Both the position numbers and the translations under genes were made by a program. The notes under the pieces were generated by a model, which saw only the letters and a list, made by a program, of their open reading frames with translations, did not search any database and had not been told where the DNA came from. Source: Mycteria americana (lineage: Eukaryota > Chordata > Aves > Ciconiiformes > Ciconiidae). From it: a DNA stretch of 64,000 nt. The stretch's first letter is position 1. Each line of letters begins with the position of its first letter. The stretch covers positions 25,886,501 through 25,950,500 of the forward strand of contig NC_134373.1 of the NCBI RefSeq assembly GCF_035582795.1, written 5' to 3'. Below are positions 22,621 to 34,053 of the stretch, in pieces.

Positions 22621-23560
22621 ATGATGGTCCTGTATCTCGGGGCGGGGGGGATGCTGCCAACTGCTTCCTGATGAAAACAGGCCGCTTTGTTCCAGAAAAT
22701 GAAAGAAACCCTGGAGCGGAGCAGGCTCCCGCCTGGCCTCCGTGCCTGCCATGCTCTGCGGCCGCCGGCGCTCCCCGGGGCCCGCAGGATGTATTTCATG
22801 GGGAGGGTGGGATGGGCTCCCCACCAGCCACGGTAAATCCAGGGGCACTTGAGGGCCCTGATGGCTGCGAGGCTGCCGGAAGCGGAGCCACGGGCTGGGA
22901 CGGGCAGGTCCTCCTCCTTGTCCTTATTCAGTAATGCCTGGCGCCGAGCGGACATGTAGGGCCTTGCAGCTTCTGGGTGGGATCATTCCCGCGCCGGAGG
23001 CTCCGTGTGTGCGGCAAACTCTGCCCCGAGCCGGTTCCTCCAGCTCGCTCTGCCCGGGAGCTCTTTCTGGCAGCCGGCAGGACGGTGGCTCTGTGCTGCA
23101 GGCAGCTCGTAGTGGGATGGTGACCCTGTCCCAGCTGGAGGAGCCCACCTCTTTGGTCCCGTTTTGACTGGCAGCCACTGAGGGTCCCTGGTGCTGCCGT
23201 GGGATCTCCTGCTGCTCTGCCCACCCTCCTCCTGCCCCGGGACGGTTTGCTGCTCTGCGCCCAAAGGTCTTCCAGCCGCCGCTTGCCCTCCTGCACGCCT
23301 GCTCCCCAGACCCCGGCGTGCCCGGCTGCCTTCTGCAGCCCACGGTCCGTGCTTTGCTGCCGCTGGCCTCAGACCCATCCACCCCACCCACCCGTGACCA
23401 CCGGTCACCTCCTGGGGAAGCCCGGGTCGAGTCCAGCGCCGCTGCCCACGCTTTCTGGAAGCCCCCGGGCAGCGATTTGAGAAGGGGAACAGGCGCTTCA
23501 GGACCACCACGAATTCACCCGCGTGGTGGGTTGGGCTGTCCCAGGGAGGGGACGCAGCGG
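22620..23560. other. intergenic, no feature recognised
   Basis: This is GC-rich sequence between the AT-rich patch and the CHPF CpG island. I see no exon, repeat family or strong motif in it. Confidence 0.4.
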
Positions 23561-24600
23561 CTGCGCCCGGCCGGCCCCGCGGCGTCCCCCCAGCCCCGGC
23601 AGCAAAGGGCCGGCTGTGCCCCAGCCCCGCGGCACCGGCCCGGGCAAATCCGCCCCTAAGCCGGCTCAGGCGCCATGTCCCGGCGCCAGCCGCGCCGCGG
23701 CCCGGGCAGCCGTGCTTTCTGAGCCGGCGGGCGCTTTCCGAGGGGGCAGCCGGGGCCGGGGCGCTGCCCTGCCGCCCCAGCGCGCCGGCTGCCGCGGGCG
23801 AACGCCGTGGCCCGGCCGGTGCCGGGTACCGGGCCCCGGGCAGCCCCGCAGCGCCTCCGGGGCTGGGAGGGGCGGCCGGGGGCTGCGGGGGGGTGGGGGT
23901 GGGGGTCGGCCGCGCCGTCTCCTGGCAACGTCGCCCCGCCCCCACGCCGCCCCCTGCTCCCCCCCACTCCTCCCCGCGCCGCCCCGTGACGCGCCGGAGG
24001 GAGCGCAGCCCATTGGCCGGGGCGGGCGGCCCGCGGTGACGCGCGGCGGGGCGGGGCCAGGGGGTGACACGTCGGACGGCGGCGCCGCCAGCGGGAGCGG
24101 CAGCCGGAGCCGCCCCCGGTCCCGTCCCGGCCATGCGGCTGTCGCTGGTGCTGTCGGTGCTGCGGCCCGCCGGGCCGGTGGCCATCGGCGTCTCGCTGGG
24201 CTTCACCCTCAGCCTGCTCAGCGTCACCTGGGTGGAGGAGCCCTGCGGGCCGCCGCCGCGCCCCGCCGCCCGCCCGCGCCCCGACGGCGGCCCCGCGCCG
24301 CCCCCCGGCCCCGGCAACGCCAACGGCAACGCGGCGCGCAGGCCCAACGCCGTGCCCGCCGGGCTGGGCGCCGACAGCTGGGAGCCCCGCGTCGTGCCCT
24401 ACCGCCCGCCCAGCCCCGGCAGGGCCGCCAAGAAGGCCGTCAGGTGCGGGGGGCCGGGACGGACGCGGGGGGCCGGGGCGGGGGGAGCGGGGCACCGGCG
24501 GAGGAAGGGCCGCCGCGCTAACCGGGCTGTAGGTGGGAGTAGCTGCGGCCGAGCCCTGGCGTGCCCGGGCGTGGGCGTGAGTCTGCCAGGCCGGTGCGGG
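23560..24600 (+). promoter_or_regulatory. CHPF: CpG island promoter of CHPF
   Basis: This dense CpG island spans the CHPF first exon. An inverted CCAAT box (ATTGG at 24012), GC boxes (GGGGCGGGGC at 24048-24057) and a GGTGACGCG element lie 75-125 bases before the ATG at 24133. Transcription probably starts between about 24060 and 24115. Confidence 0.7.
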
Positions 24601-27600
24601 GCGGCTGCCTGCCTGCCTGCGGCTGCCTGCCCGCCCCTGCCTGCTGGGCGGGTGCTGGGGGCTTTACAGGTGACCCGAGAGTGCGCTTCCCCCCGCAGCC
24701 ACCCAGGGCCGCAGCCGGATTTTTCTCGCTGCAAGCGCCTTTCCCTGCCGCTTCCCTTCCTCCCCTTCGCCCCCCCTTCTCCTTACCCCCCCTGCCCCTG
24801 CCTGCCGCGGCAGCGCCCGGAAGAGCCTTGTGCCGCGCTGCTGCCTGCCGGGCAAAGTTTGCCTGCTGCAGCACGTGCTGCCGGGCTCCCTGCCCTGCCC
24901 TCCCCTGCCCTGCCCTGCCCCGCCCCGGCAGGGCCTCCTCCCGCGGTGGCACGTCCCCACCCAGCGCTGCAAACTGCAGCTCTGGTCCGGGGCCGGCTGC
25001 GGCCCGTGCCGGTGGCCCCGGGATGACAGGGAGCAGGCAGTGAAAGGGCCTCCTTGTCCCGGCGAGGCGGTGGGCGGATGGAGGGGGCTGAATGGGGCCA
25101 GTGTGTGCCAGGCGGCGGCTGGGGGCCGGGGGGGGGTCGCTTCCTGCCGCTGGGAGAATTAACCCTGAAGGTCACTGCGTGAGCGGGGCGGCTGGGGGCC
25201 GTGGCGGGGAGGGGGACGCAGCTGGCTCCGTGCTGGCGTTGGCCACCCCAGCGGGGGCCTGGCTTCCCTGGGGGGGGCAGCACGGGCTCGCCTGCCTGCT
25301 CGGGAGCAGCGTGTCTGGCAGGGGCGGCGGGAAGGTGCTTCCCAGCTCGGCCGTCCTGGCTGGGGCTGGCAGCATGGTGGGGTGCCTGTCCCTGCTAGAG
25401 CTGGGGTGTGCAGCCCTGTTTCCCTCTTTTAGCTGTGGTCAGCCTTTTGCGAGCCTCTGGTTTGAGCCGGGCTGGCCGGCTCGTGGGAAGGGAGGGTCCC
25501 CTGTGGTCTCAGGCTGGGGGGGACCTCAGCAGAGTGCTCTGCGGTGCCGCTGTCCTAGGCACAGCGGCAGCCGGTGCCATTGAGATGATGTCTTGTGCAT
25601 GTGGTTGAAGCCTGGGAACAGTTCCTGCAGAGGAACTGAGGTCGTCGGTGCCATTGGGGGGGACGGGGAGGGTGCAGGCCGAGGTGGGGTGCAGTGCCCC
25701 GGGGCCAGATGTTCTCTCCCTTTTGCAGGACTCGGTACATCAGCACAGAGCTGGGGATGCGGCAGCGGCTCTTTGTGGGTGTGCTGACCTCCAAGAGCAC
25801 GCTGAACACGCTGGGGGTGGCTGTCAACCGCACGCTAGCCCACCGCCTGGAGCGCCTGGTGTACTTCACGGGCACGCGGGGCCGCAAGGTGCCCCATGGC
25901 ATGACGGTGGTGACGCATAGCGACGAGCGGCCCATCTGGAACATGTACCAGACCATCAGATACCTTCTGGACCACTACGTGAATGACTTCGACTGGTTCT
26001 TCCTGGTGCAGGACGATACCTACACGGAGGCGCACCGCATCAGCCGCCTGGTCGCCCACCTCAGCATCGACACCCACCTCTACCTGGGTCGCCCCGAGGA
26101 ATTCATCGGCGGGGACACCGAGGGACGCTACTGCTACGGGGGTTTTGGCTACCTGCTGTCCCGCAGCCTCCTCCTGCTCCTGCAGCAGCACCTGGAGAGC
26201 TGCCGCAATGACATCCTCAGTGCCCGGCCCGACGAGTGGCTGGGCCGCTGCATCATTGACTACACGGCCGTCAACTGTGCCGAGGAGCACGAGGTAGGTC
26301 CTGCGGCGGAGATGGCCTCCAGGAGCCTGATCCTGGCCCAGTGTGTTTCCCTGCCTCATCAGGGGCTTCTAGGGCCTGGGGGACCAGTCTTTGCACCCTG
26401 TTGTCCTTTGAGCTTGCTGTGCTGGCAGCTAGTGGGGTGGGAGCACGGATAGGGGCCGGCCGTGACCTGTCTCCCCTGGCTCGCACAGGGCCTGCGTTAC
26501 CACTACTTCGAGCTGGGGAAGAACGTGGACCCAGAGCGGGAGACCGACCTCCGTTTCCAGAGCGCTTTCACTGTCCATCCCGTGCTGGATCCCCTTCAGA
26601 TGTACCGGCTGCACAAGTACTTTGCAGAGGTGGAGCTGGAGAGGACATACCAGGAGATCCAGCAGCTCCAGGTGACACACTGGCTTGGCTGGGAGGGTCT
26701 GGGCTCTTCCTGTCATCCCTGTGGGCTTTCTGGTCGCTCTGTGTCACCCCTCCACTCTAATATGAGGCTTTCTCACCTGAACCTGCTGTGGATGGGATCA
26801 GCTGAGCCCGTGTGGCTGCAGGGGCAGTGGTGCTGGCTGAAGAGCAGCTTTGGACCCGGATGGGTCCTGGAGCTGTGGTGGTGGTTCAGGGTGATGGAGC
26901 TGGCAGGGTGCTGAGGTCCACCAGCAAAGGCTGGGCAGGGTGGGAGAGGGCGCGGATTCTGCCAATGGAGGTGGTGTGCCATATTCGGGGTGCTGCTCAG
27001 AGGAAACCCGAGGTGCTGGACAGAAGTCGGGCTGAAAGCAGAGTTGTTCTGGCACTGCTCTTTGAGCCAGGAGTGGCTGATCTCTGAGGACCAGGAATCA
27101 GCTTGCCTGCAGCCAGAGCTGGAAGGTCTACCTGCGCCCGCCTTGGCTCTCACTCCTCCATGTCTCCTCTTGCAGCTGGAGATCCAGAACGCCAGCAGCC
27201 TGTCTGCCGACGGGGACCACGGTGCCACGTGGCCCATTGGCATCCCACCCCCCTTCCAGCCCAAAACCCGCTTCGAGGTGCTGCGCTGGGACTACTTCAC
27301 AGAGGAGCAGGTCTACGCCTGTGTGGACGGCTCCCCCAAGTGTGAGCTGCGTGGTGCAGACCTGGCAGATGTGGCCGACGTGGTGGCCACGGCCATGGAG
27401 GAGCTGAACCGCAAGTACCAGCCAGTGCTCCACGTCCGCAAGCAGCAGCTGGTGAACGGGTACCGGCGCTTTGACCCCACGCGCGGCATGGAGTACACGC
27501 TGGACCTCCAGGTGGAGGTGGTCACCCAGAAGGGGCACAGCCGCTCCATCACCAAGCGTGTGCACCTGGTGCGGCCCCTCAGCGAGGTGGAGATCATCCC

Positions 27601-28438
27601 CATGCCCTACGTGACGGAGGCCAGCCGCATCAATGTCATCCTGCCACTGACGGCCCACGACCGGGACCACGCTGCCCACTTTTTGGAAGCTTATGCGGCG
27701 GCCGCCTTTGAGACCAGTGAGAATGCAGTGCTCACCTTCCTCTTCATCTATGACCCCTTCGAGGCCCAGCAGGTCACCCAGAATGACATCTTTGCCCCCG
27801 TGAAGGCCCAGATCACCGAGTATGAGCGCAAATATGCAGAGGTGAAGATCCCATGGATCAGCGTTAAGACAGATGCACCCTCCCAAATCAAGGTCATGGA
27901 CATCATCTCCAAGAAGCATCCCGTGGACACGCTTTTCTTTGTGGCCGGTGTGGGGACAGAGGTCACCGTTGACTTCCTGAACCGCTGCCGGATGAACACC
28001 ATCAACAACTGGCAAGTCTTCTTCCCCATCCACTTCCAGGGCTACAACCCTGCCATCGCTTACCACAACCAGGTGCCACCCACCACGCTGGACCTTCTGC
28101 GGGATGCAGGGCGCTTCGACCGCGATGTCTTCCATGAAGCCTGCTTCTACAACGCCGACTACATGGCAGCACGCACCCGCATGGCGGGTGACGTGCAGGA
28201 GAATGAGGACATCCTAGAGACCCTGGACATCTACGACATGTTCATCAAGTACTCCAACCTCCACGTCTTCCGGGCTGTGGAGCCCGCCCTGCTGCAGCAC
28301 TACCGGCACCAGGCCTGCAACCCCCGGCTCAGCGAGGAGATCTATCACCGCTGCATGCAGAGCAGCCTGGAGGGCGTAGGCTCTCGCTCCCAGCTGGCCA
28401 TGGTGCTTTTCGAGCAGGAGCAGGGGAACAGCACCTGA
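24133..28438 (+). CDS. CHPF: chondroitin polymerizing factor, 4 coding exons
   Basis: CHPF (chondroitin sulfate synthase 2) is a Golgi type II membrane protein. It partners CHSY1/CHSY3 and is needed for efficient polymerisation of chondroitin chains from GlcA and GalNAc. Coding exons: 24133-24443, 25729-26293, 26489-26671, 27176-28438, giving 773 residues against 775 in human. The start MRLSLVLSVLRPAGPVAIG includes the signal-anchor (about residues 12-32), followed by a Pro/Gly-rich stem ending WEPRV. An N-terminal GT31-like domain has RYISTELGMRQRL, FDWFFLVQDDTYTEAH, GGFGYLLSRSL and SARPDEWLGRCI. A C-terminal GT7-like domain has VNGYRRFDPTRGMEYTLDL, VTEASRINVILPL, DFLNRCRMNTINNWQVFFP and EACFYNADY. 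The end is LFEQEQGNST, as in human. The residues after FFLV read QDDT; I recall PDTT in human CHPF and QDDT in the paralogue CHPF2. N-glycosylation sequons include NRT, NAS and NST. Confidence 0.96.
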
Positions 28439-28982
28439 ACGCTGGGGCGCAGAGGGGCTGGCCCGGCCCTGCCTGCCTGCCCACCCCACCTCTTCTGCTG
28501 CCCAAATCTGTCTTCCGGACCCTCCTGGTGGCTGCAGGGATTGCTGGTGCCCGAGCTCGTGACTTGCCCCGCTGGGGCCGCCTGGGCCGGGGTCTGTCAG
28601 CCTGGGGTGCCTGGGTCTTTCTGGAGTGGCCGTGGCTGTGCAGACCCCGGGACGAGGTGGGGTCAGAGTTGCCAAGCTGCAAGCCAGAATGCCCAGCTCC
28701 TCGCCCTAGAGCTGCTGGCTGCTGGCCCCATCCCTCCATCCTGGCCCCACTGCCCAGCAGGGAGGCGATGGGCTGCCCTGTCCCTTGCTGTCCCCCCTCA
28801 ATCGGGGAACACAGAGCCCAAGGCCCCCCTGCTGCGGGGCCGTGACTGCCACGGGGCTGGGGGTGATCCCCTGCGGCTCCCCCAGAGCCCCGGGACAGGG
28901 TTGTGCGCCTCGCTCCTTCGGAGCATCAGCCCAGTCATGCAGGGAGGGCTGTGTCCCTGCGCCCACCACGGGCTTGGACAGT

Positions 28983-29004
28983 GGGATGGGACATGTCCCA
29001 TCCC
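28983..29004. repeat. 22-bp perfect palindrome with p53 half-site core
   Basis: The sequence is a perfect inverted repeat with no spacer, centred on ACATGT. The central ten bases, GGACATGTCC, fit the p53-family half-site RRRCWWGYYY. In RNA it could form a hairpin, but with no loop spacer only part of the stem could pair. Its role in the CHPF 3' UTR is unknown. Confidence 0.8.
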
Positions 29005-29437
29005 AAAAGAGCAATAAGGAGGTTGGTTTTGGGGTTTTGCCACTTGGCAATGAGCTGGAGCACTCCCAGCTGGTCGGGGTGGGGGAGTCCTGGTCCCCGG
29101 GGCCGGTGGGCACAGGGGGTGCTGGAGGGGAACCTGCTGTATTCACATACCATGAGCTGCTCCCCATGGGAACCGTGACCCAGGCCGCTTCGGCCTTCGC
29201 AGTATTGATAGGACGTCGGAGGTCGCAGCCCTCGGATGAGAGCCTCCTGACCCAGGTGGGAGCCCTCCCTGCCACGGGGCCACCCTTGGGAGCGGGGGAC
29301 GCAGTGCCTGGCTTGGTGGGCACGGCAGAGGGTTTGGCTGCGCATCTCCTAAGGAGAAAGCGACTGAGGAGCCGCTCTCTGCTCCTGGTTTGTATTTAAT
29401 AGTGGGGAGAGGAGGGGGGGGGGTGTGCGTTTACACT

Positions 29438-29443
29438 AATAAA
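29438..29443 (+). terminator. CHPF: CHPF polyadenylation signal (AATAAA)
   Basis: A canonical AATAAA lies 1.0 kb after the CHPF stop, followed within 20-60 bases by GT-rich sequence (GTGGGTCTGG), which is the expected arrangement for cleavage near 29460. Confidence 0.7.
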
Positions 29444-29460
29444 ACGGGAAGATGAATAAG

Positions 29461-30589
29461 TGGGTCTGGCTGATTCTTCCCCGGGACATCTCTGGGCGTC
29501 CTGTTGGGGGGTCTGTGTGGTGGTAGGTGCTGGCTGCATGTACAAAACGTGGCTGCAGCTGGCTGGACTGCTTCCTTGCAGGGATGCTGCTTTCCCTAAG
29601 CTGCCTGCAGCATCCTCTACCTGATCTGGGAGATGACTGCCTCTCCTGAGTGAGGCCACGGGGAGCCCATCGGCTTATGGACAGGCTGGTAGGTGCTAGG
29701 CCAAGCAGGCACTTGGAAATACCAGCTTGAACCCCTGGGGACTCACAGCAGGAGTCCTGCACCTCCACCCACGGTCCCTGGGGCTGTCCTGCTGTCACTG
29801 CCTGCAACCAGTCACTGGTGGTGCAGCAGGATGCTGGGCCCCTGCGTGCAGCGTGCTGAGCTCTGGGCAATGCCCTGTCTTTCCTGGTGCTGTAAATTTG
29901 TGGTCCCACTGATGAGGTTTCCAGCCCTCCTCAGCCCCGGCTGTGGGTGGAAAAGCACTGCGGTGAGGGGCTGGTGGAGCTGTGTGTGCTGCCACATGTG
30001 CTGTCCCCATAACAGCCTTCGTGGGCTGTACGTGAGTAAGGGGGGACCCCTGGCCCACGTTGGAGCAGAGGTCAGGTGCCCAAGGGGGTTAAGTTCTGCC
30101 CTGCAGCATCTGGGATCAGCTCCAAAGGAAGCTCCCGGGCCAGAAACTGCTTCCGAGCACTGTGTTGAATCATTACTGCTGGACTACTGGTGAATCATTA
30201 CTCTCTGGGTTGGTTTCACCCTTTTTCAGGCTCTTTTGCATCTCGGGGCTTCTCAGCTTCTTGTGGTTTCCAGTTCCCTGCTGCCACGGTGCTGGGTCGA
30301 GCAGAGCACCACGGTCCTGCCGCAGACCGTCTCACCACCTTCAGCTCCGTTTCGCAGTATGAGGAGCAGGGGCTGTGTCCCCTGCCCGTGCTGCCTGCTC
30401 CAGGCATGATTTTCACGGCTCCGCGTGCTCTTCCCACCAGCCCTTTGGTCATCGCGTTTTACTTGTTCATGAAACGCATGTATCAAAGAGACATCCCCAA
30501 GAAAATTAACTGAACCTACTCGCTGTTAGTTTTCAAGGCTGTTAGTGCTCAGTGAAACTCATGGAAAGCCCCTGGGCTGCGTGGCGTGC
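29461..30589. other. intergenic, no feature recognised
   Basis: This is sequence between the CHPF 3' end and the AT-rich element at 30.6 kb. It contains a small direct repeat (GAATCATTACT at about 30167 and 30191). No exon or named repeat family is visible. Confidence 0.4.
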
Positions 30590-31130
30590 CTTCCCCAAAG
30601 ATATCTCATTCACATATTCCTGCTCCAGTCTTTGTATCCACGGTGTAGGAGCGTGTATGTTTAAATATAATTTTATTATATTTCAGATGATAACAGTTAG
30701 CTTGCTCTGAGTAGTTCTATTTTTGATCTTCCCCGAGCAGATCCTTAATTCCCTTTAAGTGCGAATCTGGGACAGAGGGAGTGAGGCGGATGCAGGTGCT
30801 TTACAGATATGTTTCTCCTCTGAAAAGCAGACCTAGGAGTCGGATGTGATTAGGTGTTAGAAGAGTATCCAAATGGTAATAAAGCAAACTGGCTTCAAAT
30901 CAAGCTGCGAAAAGAAATGCTGAATTGTCATTTAATTGTCGCAAGATGGTCTAGATCGAGTTGCTCTTGTCTCCTCTTTGCTGCTTGCCCAGACGGTGTC
31001 AGAGCTATTTGCATACCTAACGCTCTGCACTATCAATGCCAACGAAGCCCCCGCTGCGCCAGTGCACCTACGAGCAAGTGACAGTCCCCAGGGCGCTCCC
31101 AGCACAGTTATTGCTCCCTTTTAAAAGGCA
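30590..31130. promoter_or_regulatory. AT-rich candidate conserved element with octamer
   Basis: An AT-rich island stands in GC-rich surroundings. It includes TTTAAATATAATTTTATTATA-like runs near 30660, several TAAT cores and an octamer ATTTGCAT at 31007-31014. There is no open frame. The composition and motif density resemble a conserved non-coding enhancer, but conservation was not tested. Confidence 0.35.
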
Positions 31131-33075
31131 GCTGGCAGTGTTTGAAGCTGCTTTGGTGTTTGCCAAGTTATTTGCAGCATTGCAACGTGCTGAACCCCCT
31201 GTCTTGCCTGCGCAGGGCTGGCAGGTGCAGGCAGGGCGCCGGACCGGGACGGTGACACCCTTGAAAGAGGCAGGGAGGAGCGGCCGGGTGCTGACGTGGG
31301 CGGCTGAGCAGACAGGGACTTTCTGCAATCCCTGTTCAGGTTTGACCAGTACTTCCATACAACGTGCTGATTTTTGCACCGATGTGGTTGCAGAGGCAGA
31401 GCGGTGAAAGGGCAATTTTCCCCACGGGGCAGGAGAAAACGTGCCTGCTGCCCATAGACTTCTGCTTCCCTCGAGAAAATTTTCTAAAAGTGTTACTGGT
31501 TCACCACAGCCTTCGAGAAGAGCAGCGCAAGTTCCTCTTGGGGAGTTTTTTGGAAGAGGTTGTGAAGGGCTGGTTCAGAGCAAAGCACTCTGAAGCATGG
31601 GAGAGGCTGGCTCGGCACACCGGGGCTGGGCAGGCGCCTGCCTCCCCTCTCCTTCCTGCACCGCGGCAAGGAGAGGGACTTACATCGGGGAAAACCCACG
31701 CTGCTGCTCTGCTGTTCTTCCTCCCCCGATTTGTTCCCCCAGTGTGGTCATGCAGGCACCTCTCTGCAAATGCAGCGGTGAGCCTGCAAGCGGGGAAGGC
31801 AAAACCTGCTTCTCTAGCCCTGCTTGGGTCACTTCTGGCTGCGCTAAACCCCGCGGCAGAGTTACTTCAGCCCTGTCGATGTTAATCAGCTCAATAGCTG
31901 ACCTTTGGGAGGATGTGGGAAGCGAGGCCGTGCCAGGAGAGGGCTGGAGGGCGAGGGGAAGCGCGGTGCCCTTTCGCCCCTGTGCTTTCGTTGGAAAGGG
32001 GCCAGTGGTGCCTCGCTGCCTGTCCCACAGGAGCGGCTCCGCCAGCTGCAGAGCAGGACCCAGCCCCGGCAAACATTTCCTCTTGGCCACAAGCAAAGGC
32101 TGGAGAAGCTGCGCTGCTTAAGGAGGAGCAGGCAGGCAGATGCCAGGCTTTGCCTGCGCCCAACGCCCCGGGTCACGGCCCAACGCGCTGCCGAGCCCCT
32201 CGGGAGGGTGCGGGGGGGCTTTGGCCAGGGGCTTTTTCTGGCCAAGCTCAGGGAAATCAGAGCCTTTCAATAAAGAGGGAAACAGCCGTTAGCTGTAAGC
32301 GCAGGCAGGGCTGCTGCCAGGGTGTGCCTGCCTGCAGGGGTTTCCCTGCTCGGGGGTGTCAGCGCACCCCGCTATGCCTGGGGATGTCCCCTCTGGGGAC
32401 ACACAGCCCCAGCGCAGGCAGACTGCAGGAGCCTGAAGCTCCAGGCTGGGGGGAGAGGCAGGGGGATTGGTGAGATTTTGCTTTTAATTGCCTTCTTGGT
32501 TTTCCCAGCCTGCTTGCCTGCTGTCAGGGACCGAGCGCTGGAAAGCGAGGGCTGCGTGTCCCCTGCCTGGCCCCACCGATGGGCACCACTGGTCCATTTT
32601 CCCACCAAGGGGGTCATGGGGAAACAGCCAGAAGCAAAGCAGCGAGCTTGGCACGCTCAGGTCGTCAGGAGATGCTGAGGGTCGCTCCTTTCTCCAGGTG
32701 TTGCCTGTCACTGCCAGCATCTCCGGGCAGGAGGCGGTGGGAAGGAGGTGATAGCAGCAAGGCCACGTGTCCCGTTGCACTCCAGGCCTCGCTTCCAGCT
32801 CCTCTGCTCCCAAGCTGGATGGTTTGTTTTCTTTGAAACGTGGCTTTTCCCTGGGAACAGCAGTAATTGCGGTGTGTGGCAGCGGAGGCACGGTGGGAAG
32901 TGCCTGAGGAGACGCCTCTCCCATGGGCAGAAGGGATCCTCGCTGGCTGCTCCATCCTAATGCCCCCTCCCCGGGGCTGGCACCACATCCCATGGGAGCT
33001 GAGTCTGCCAGGGTTGTCACCTCCACGGTGACAGGAGCCATCGCCAGCACAGCCGGTCCTGCTGCGGTCGGGTGC
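31131..33075. other. intergenic, no feature recognised
   Basis: Mixed-composition sequence. I see no exon with supporting splice sites, no named repeat and no RNA gene. Confidence 0.4.
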
Positions 33076-33205
33076 CTGGCTTTTGTCCAGAGGGCTGCGC
33101 TCATTAAAATTAAGGGCCTGTTTCACTATAGTGGGTCCCCTTCTAATTATGCTCCAGCTATTTCATGTGGCTCATTACAGGCGATTCAAGCAGCGCTGGG
33201 CTGGG
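33076..33205. promoter_or_regulatory. small AT-rich candidate element
   Basis: This short AT-rich stretch has ATTAAAATTAAGG, a TTCTAATTATG homeodomain-type core and CATTACAGGCGATT. It stands out in composition and holds no coding frame. It is a candidate regulatory element only. Confidence 0.25.
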
Positions 33206-33663
33206 CTGACATCGCTTTGCAGCCTGGCAAGCCTCAGGTGGCAGCGGCCCCATCCCTGGGGAGGACTGGTGGCCCTTGGATGGGCACAGCGTGGGAAGGG
33301 GCACCTGGGGGCCACAGCGCTGGTGTTTGGGGCTGGCCCTGGGGTGCTAAATCTGGGTCATCCCGCTGGTCCTCCTCAGCCCAGCACCATCTGCACCGGA
33401 ACATCAGGCATGGCACAGGCAGGGGGGATGTGGGGGTCACCTCACCTGCCCATCCTGTTTGGAGGCGGTGGGAGACCCTCCAGGAGGTGTCACCTCCAGG
33501 TGCCACCGGGAAGTTGCCAAATTAAAGAACAGAGGCACTGACAACAACAGATAAAAATAACTTTACGTCAAATCTTCGCTAAGTCACTACAGGGTTCCCA
33601 GGACCTGTCCTGAGGCCGCTTTGCCGGCAGCCTCGGGGAGCTGAGATGGGCTGTCCACGAGGC

Positions 33664-34053
33664 TCAGCCTTTCCTTCGGCCATGCTTCAACTCCTGCTCC
33701 TCCAAAATCACCTTTATTTTCTCGTAGGCGTAGGATCTGGCTTTGCGAGGGTTTTTCTGGAAAGCCGCTTGCCAGAGCTGGGAGGTGAGGTGCCGGAGCA
33801 GCATCTCGGTGAGCATGGTGTAGCGCTGCACCCAGTCCTCGCCCCCCTGCCTTCCCTGGCCAGCACCACCATGTCCTTCAGGTTTTTTGTCAGGATCTGG
33901 TCCTTCCTCAGCGCCGTGCGCTGGGCTCGCCCTGTGGTCCTGCTCTCCTCCTCACTCCGCTCCTCTGACACATCTTCACTGCGGGGCAGGAGGCAGCAGG
34001 AGATCCTGGTCACGGCCTTGGTGTGGATGAAGGTGGCTTCGTGGCGGGGCATC
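33664..34053 (-). CDS. unrecognised coding-looking 3' terminal exon
   Basis: I do not recognise this gene. On the minus strand a good acceptor (a C/T-rich stretch ending CTCCAG, AG at 34055-34054) is followed by G-ATG at 34052 and a K/E/R-rich frame with MPRHEATFIHTKAVTRISCC and RKDQILTKNLKDMVVLAREG. After a run of six G (about 33842-33847) the coding-like frame changes, continuing EDWVQRYTMLTEMLLRHL, WQAAFQKNPRKARSYAYEKI and ending EQELKHGRRKG with TGA at 33664-33666. The two halves differ in frame by one base at the homopolymer, so either the assembly lost a base, or this is a decayed gene, or only one half is real. A possible upstream exon, with a strong donor (CTG-GTAAGA) on the minus strand near 34136, leaves an unresolved phase. 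It sits between CHPF and ASIC4, where I know of no human gene. Confidence 0.4.

Larger units (their letters stand above)
28439..29460 (+). other. CHPF: CHPF 3' UTR
   Basis: This is the stretch from the CHPF stop to just past the AATAAA at 29438. It holds no credible open frame and contains a 22-base perfect palindrome at 28983-29004. Confidence 0.6.

Noticed and set aside
33840-33990. Alternative frame upstream of EDWVQRY that avoids the frame change on the minus strand (reading DPDKKPEGHGGAGQG)
   Set aside because: It is open only a short way before a stop, has no pyrimidine-rich acceptor, and reads as a less protein-like linker; kept only as a lesser possibility.
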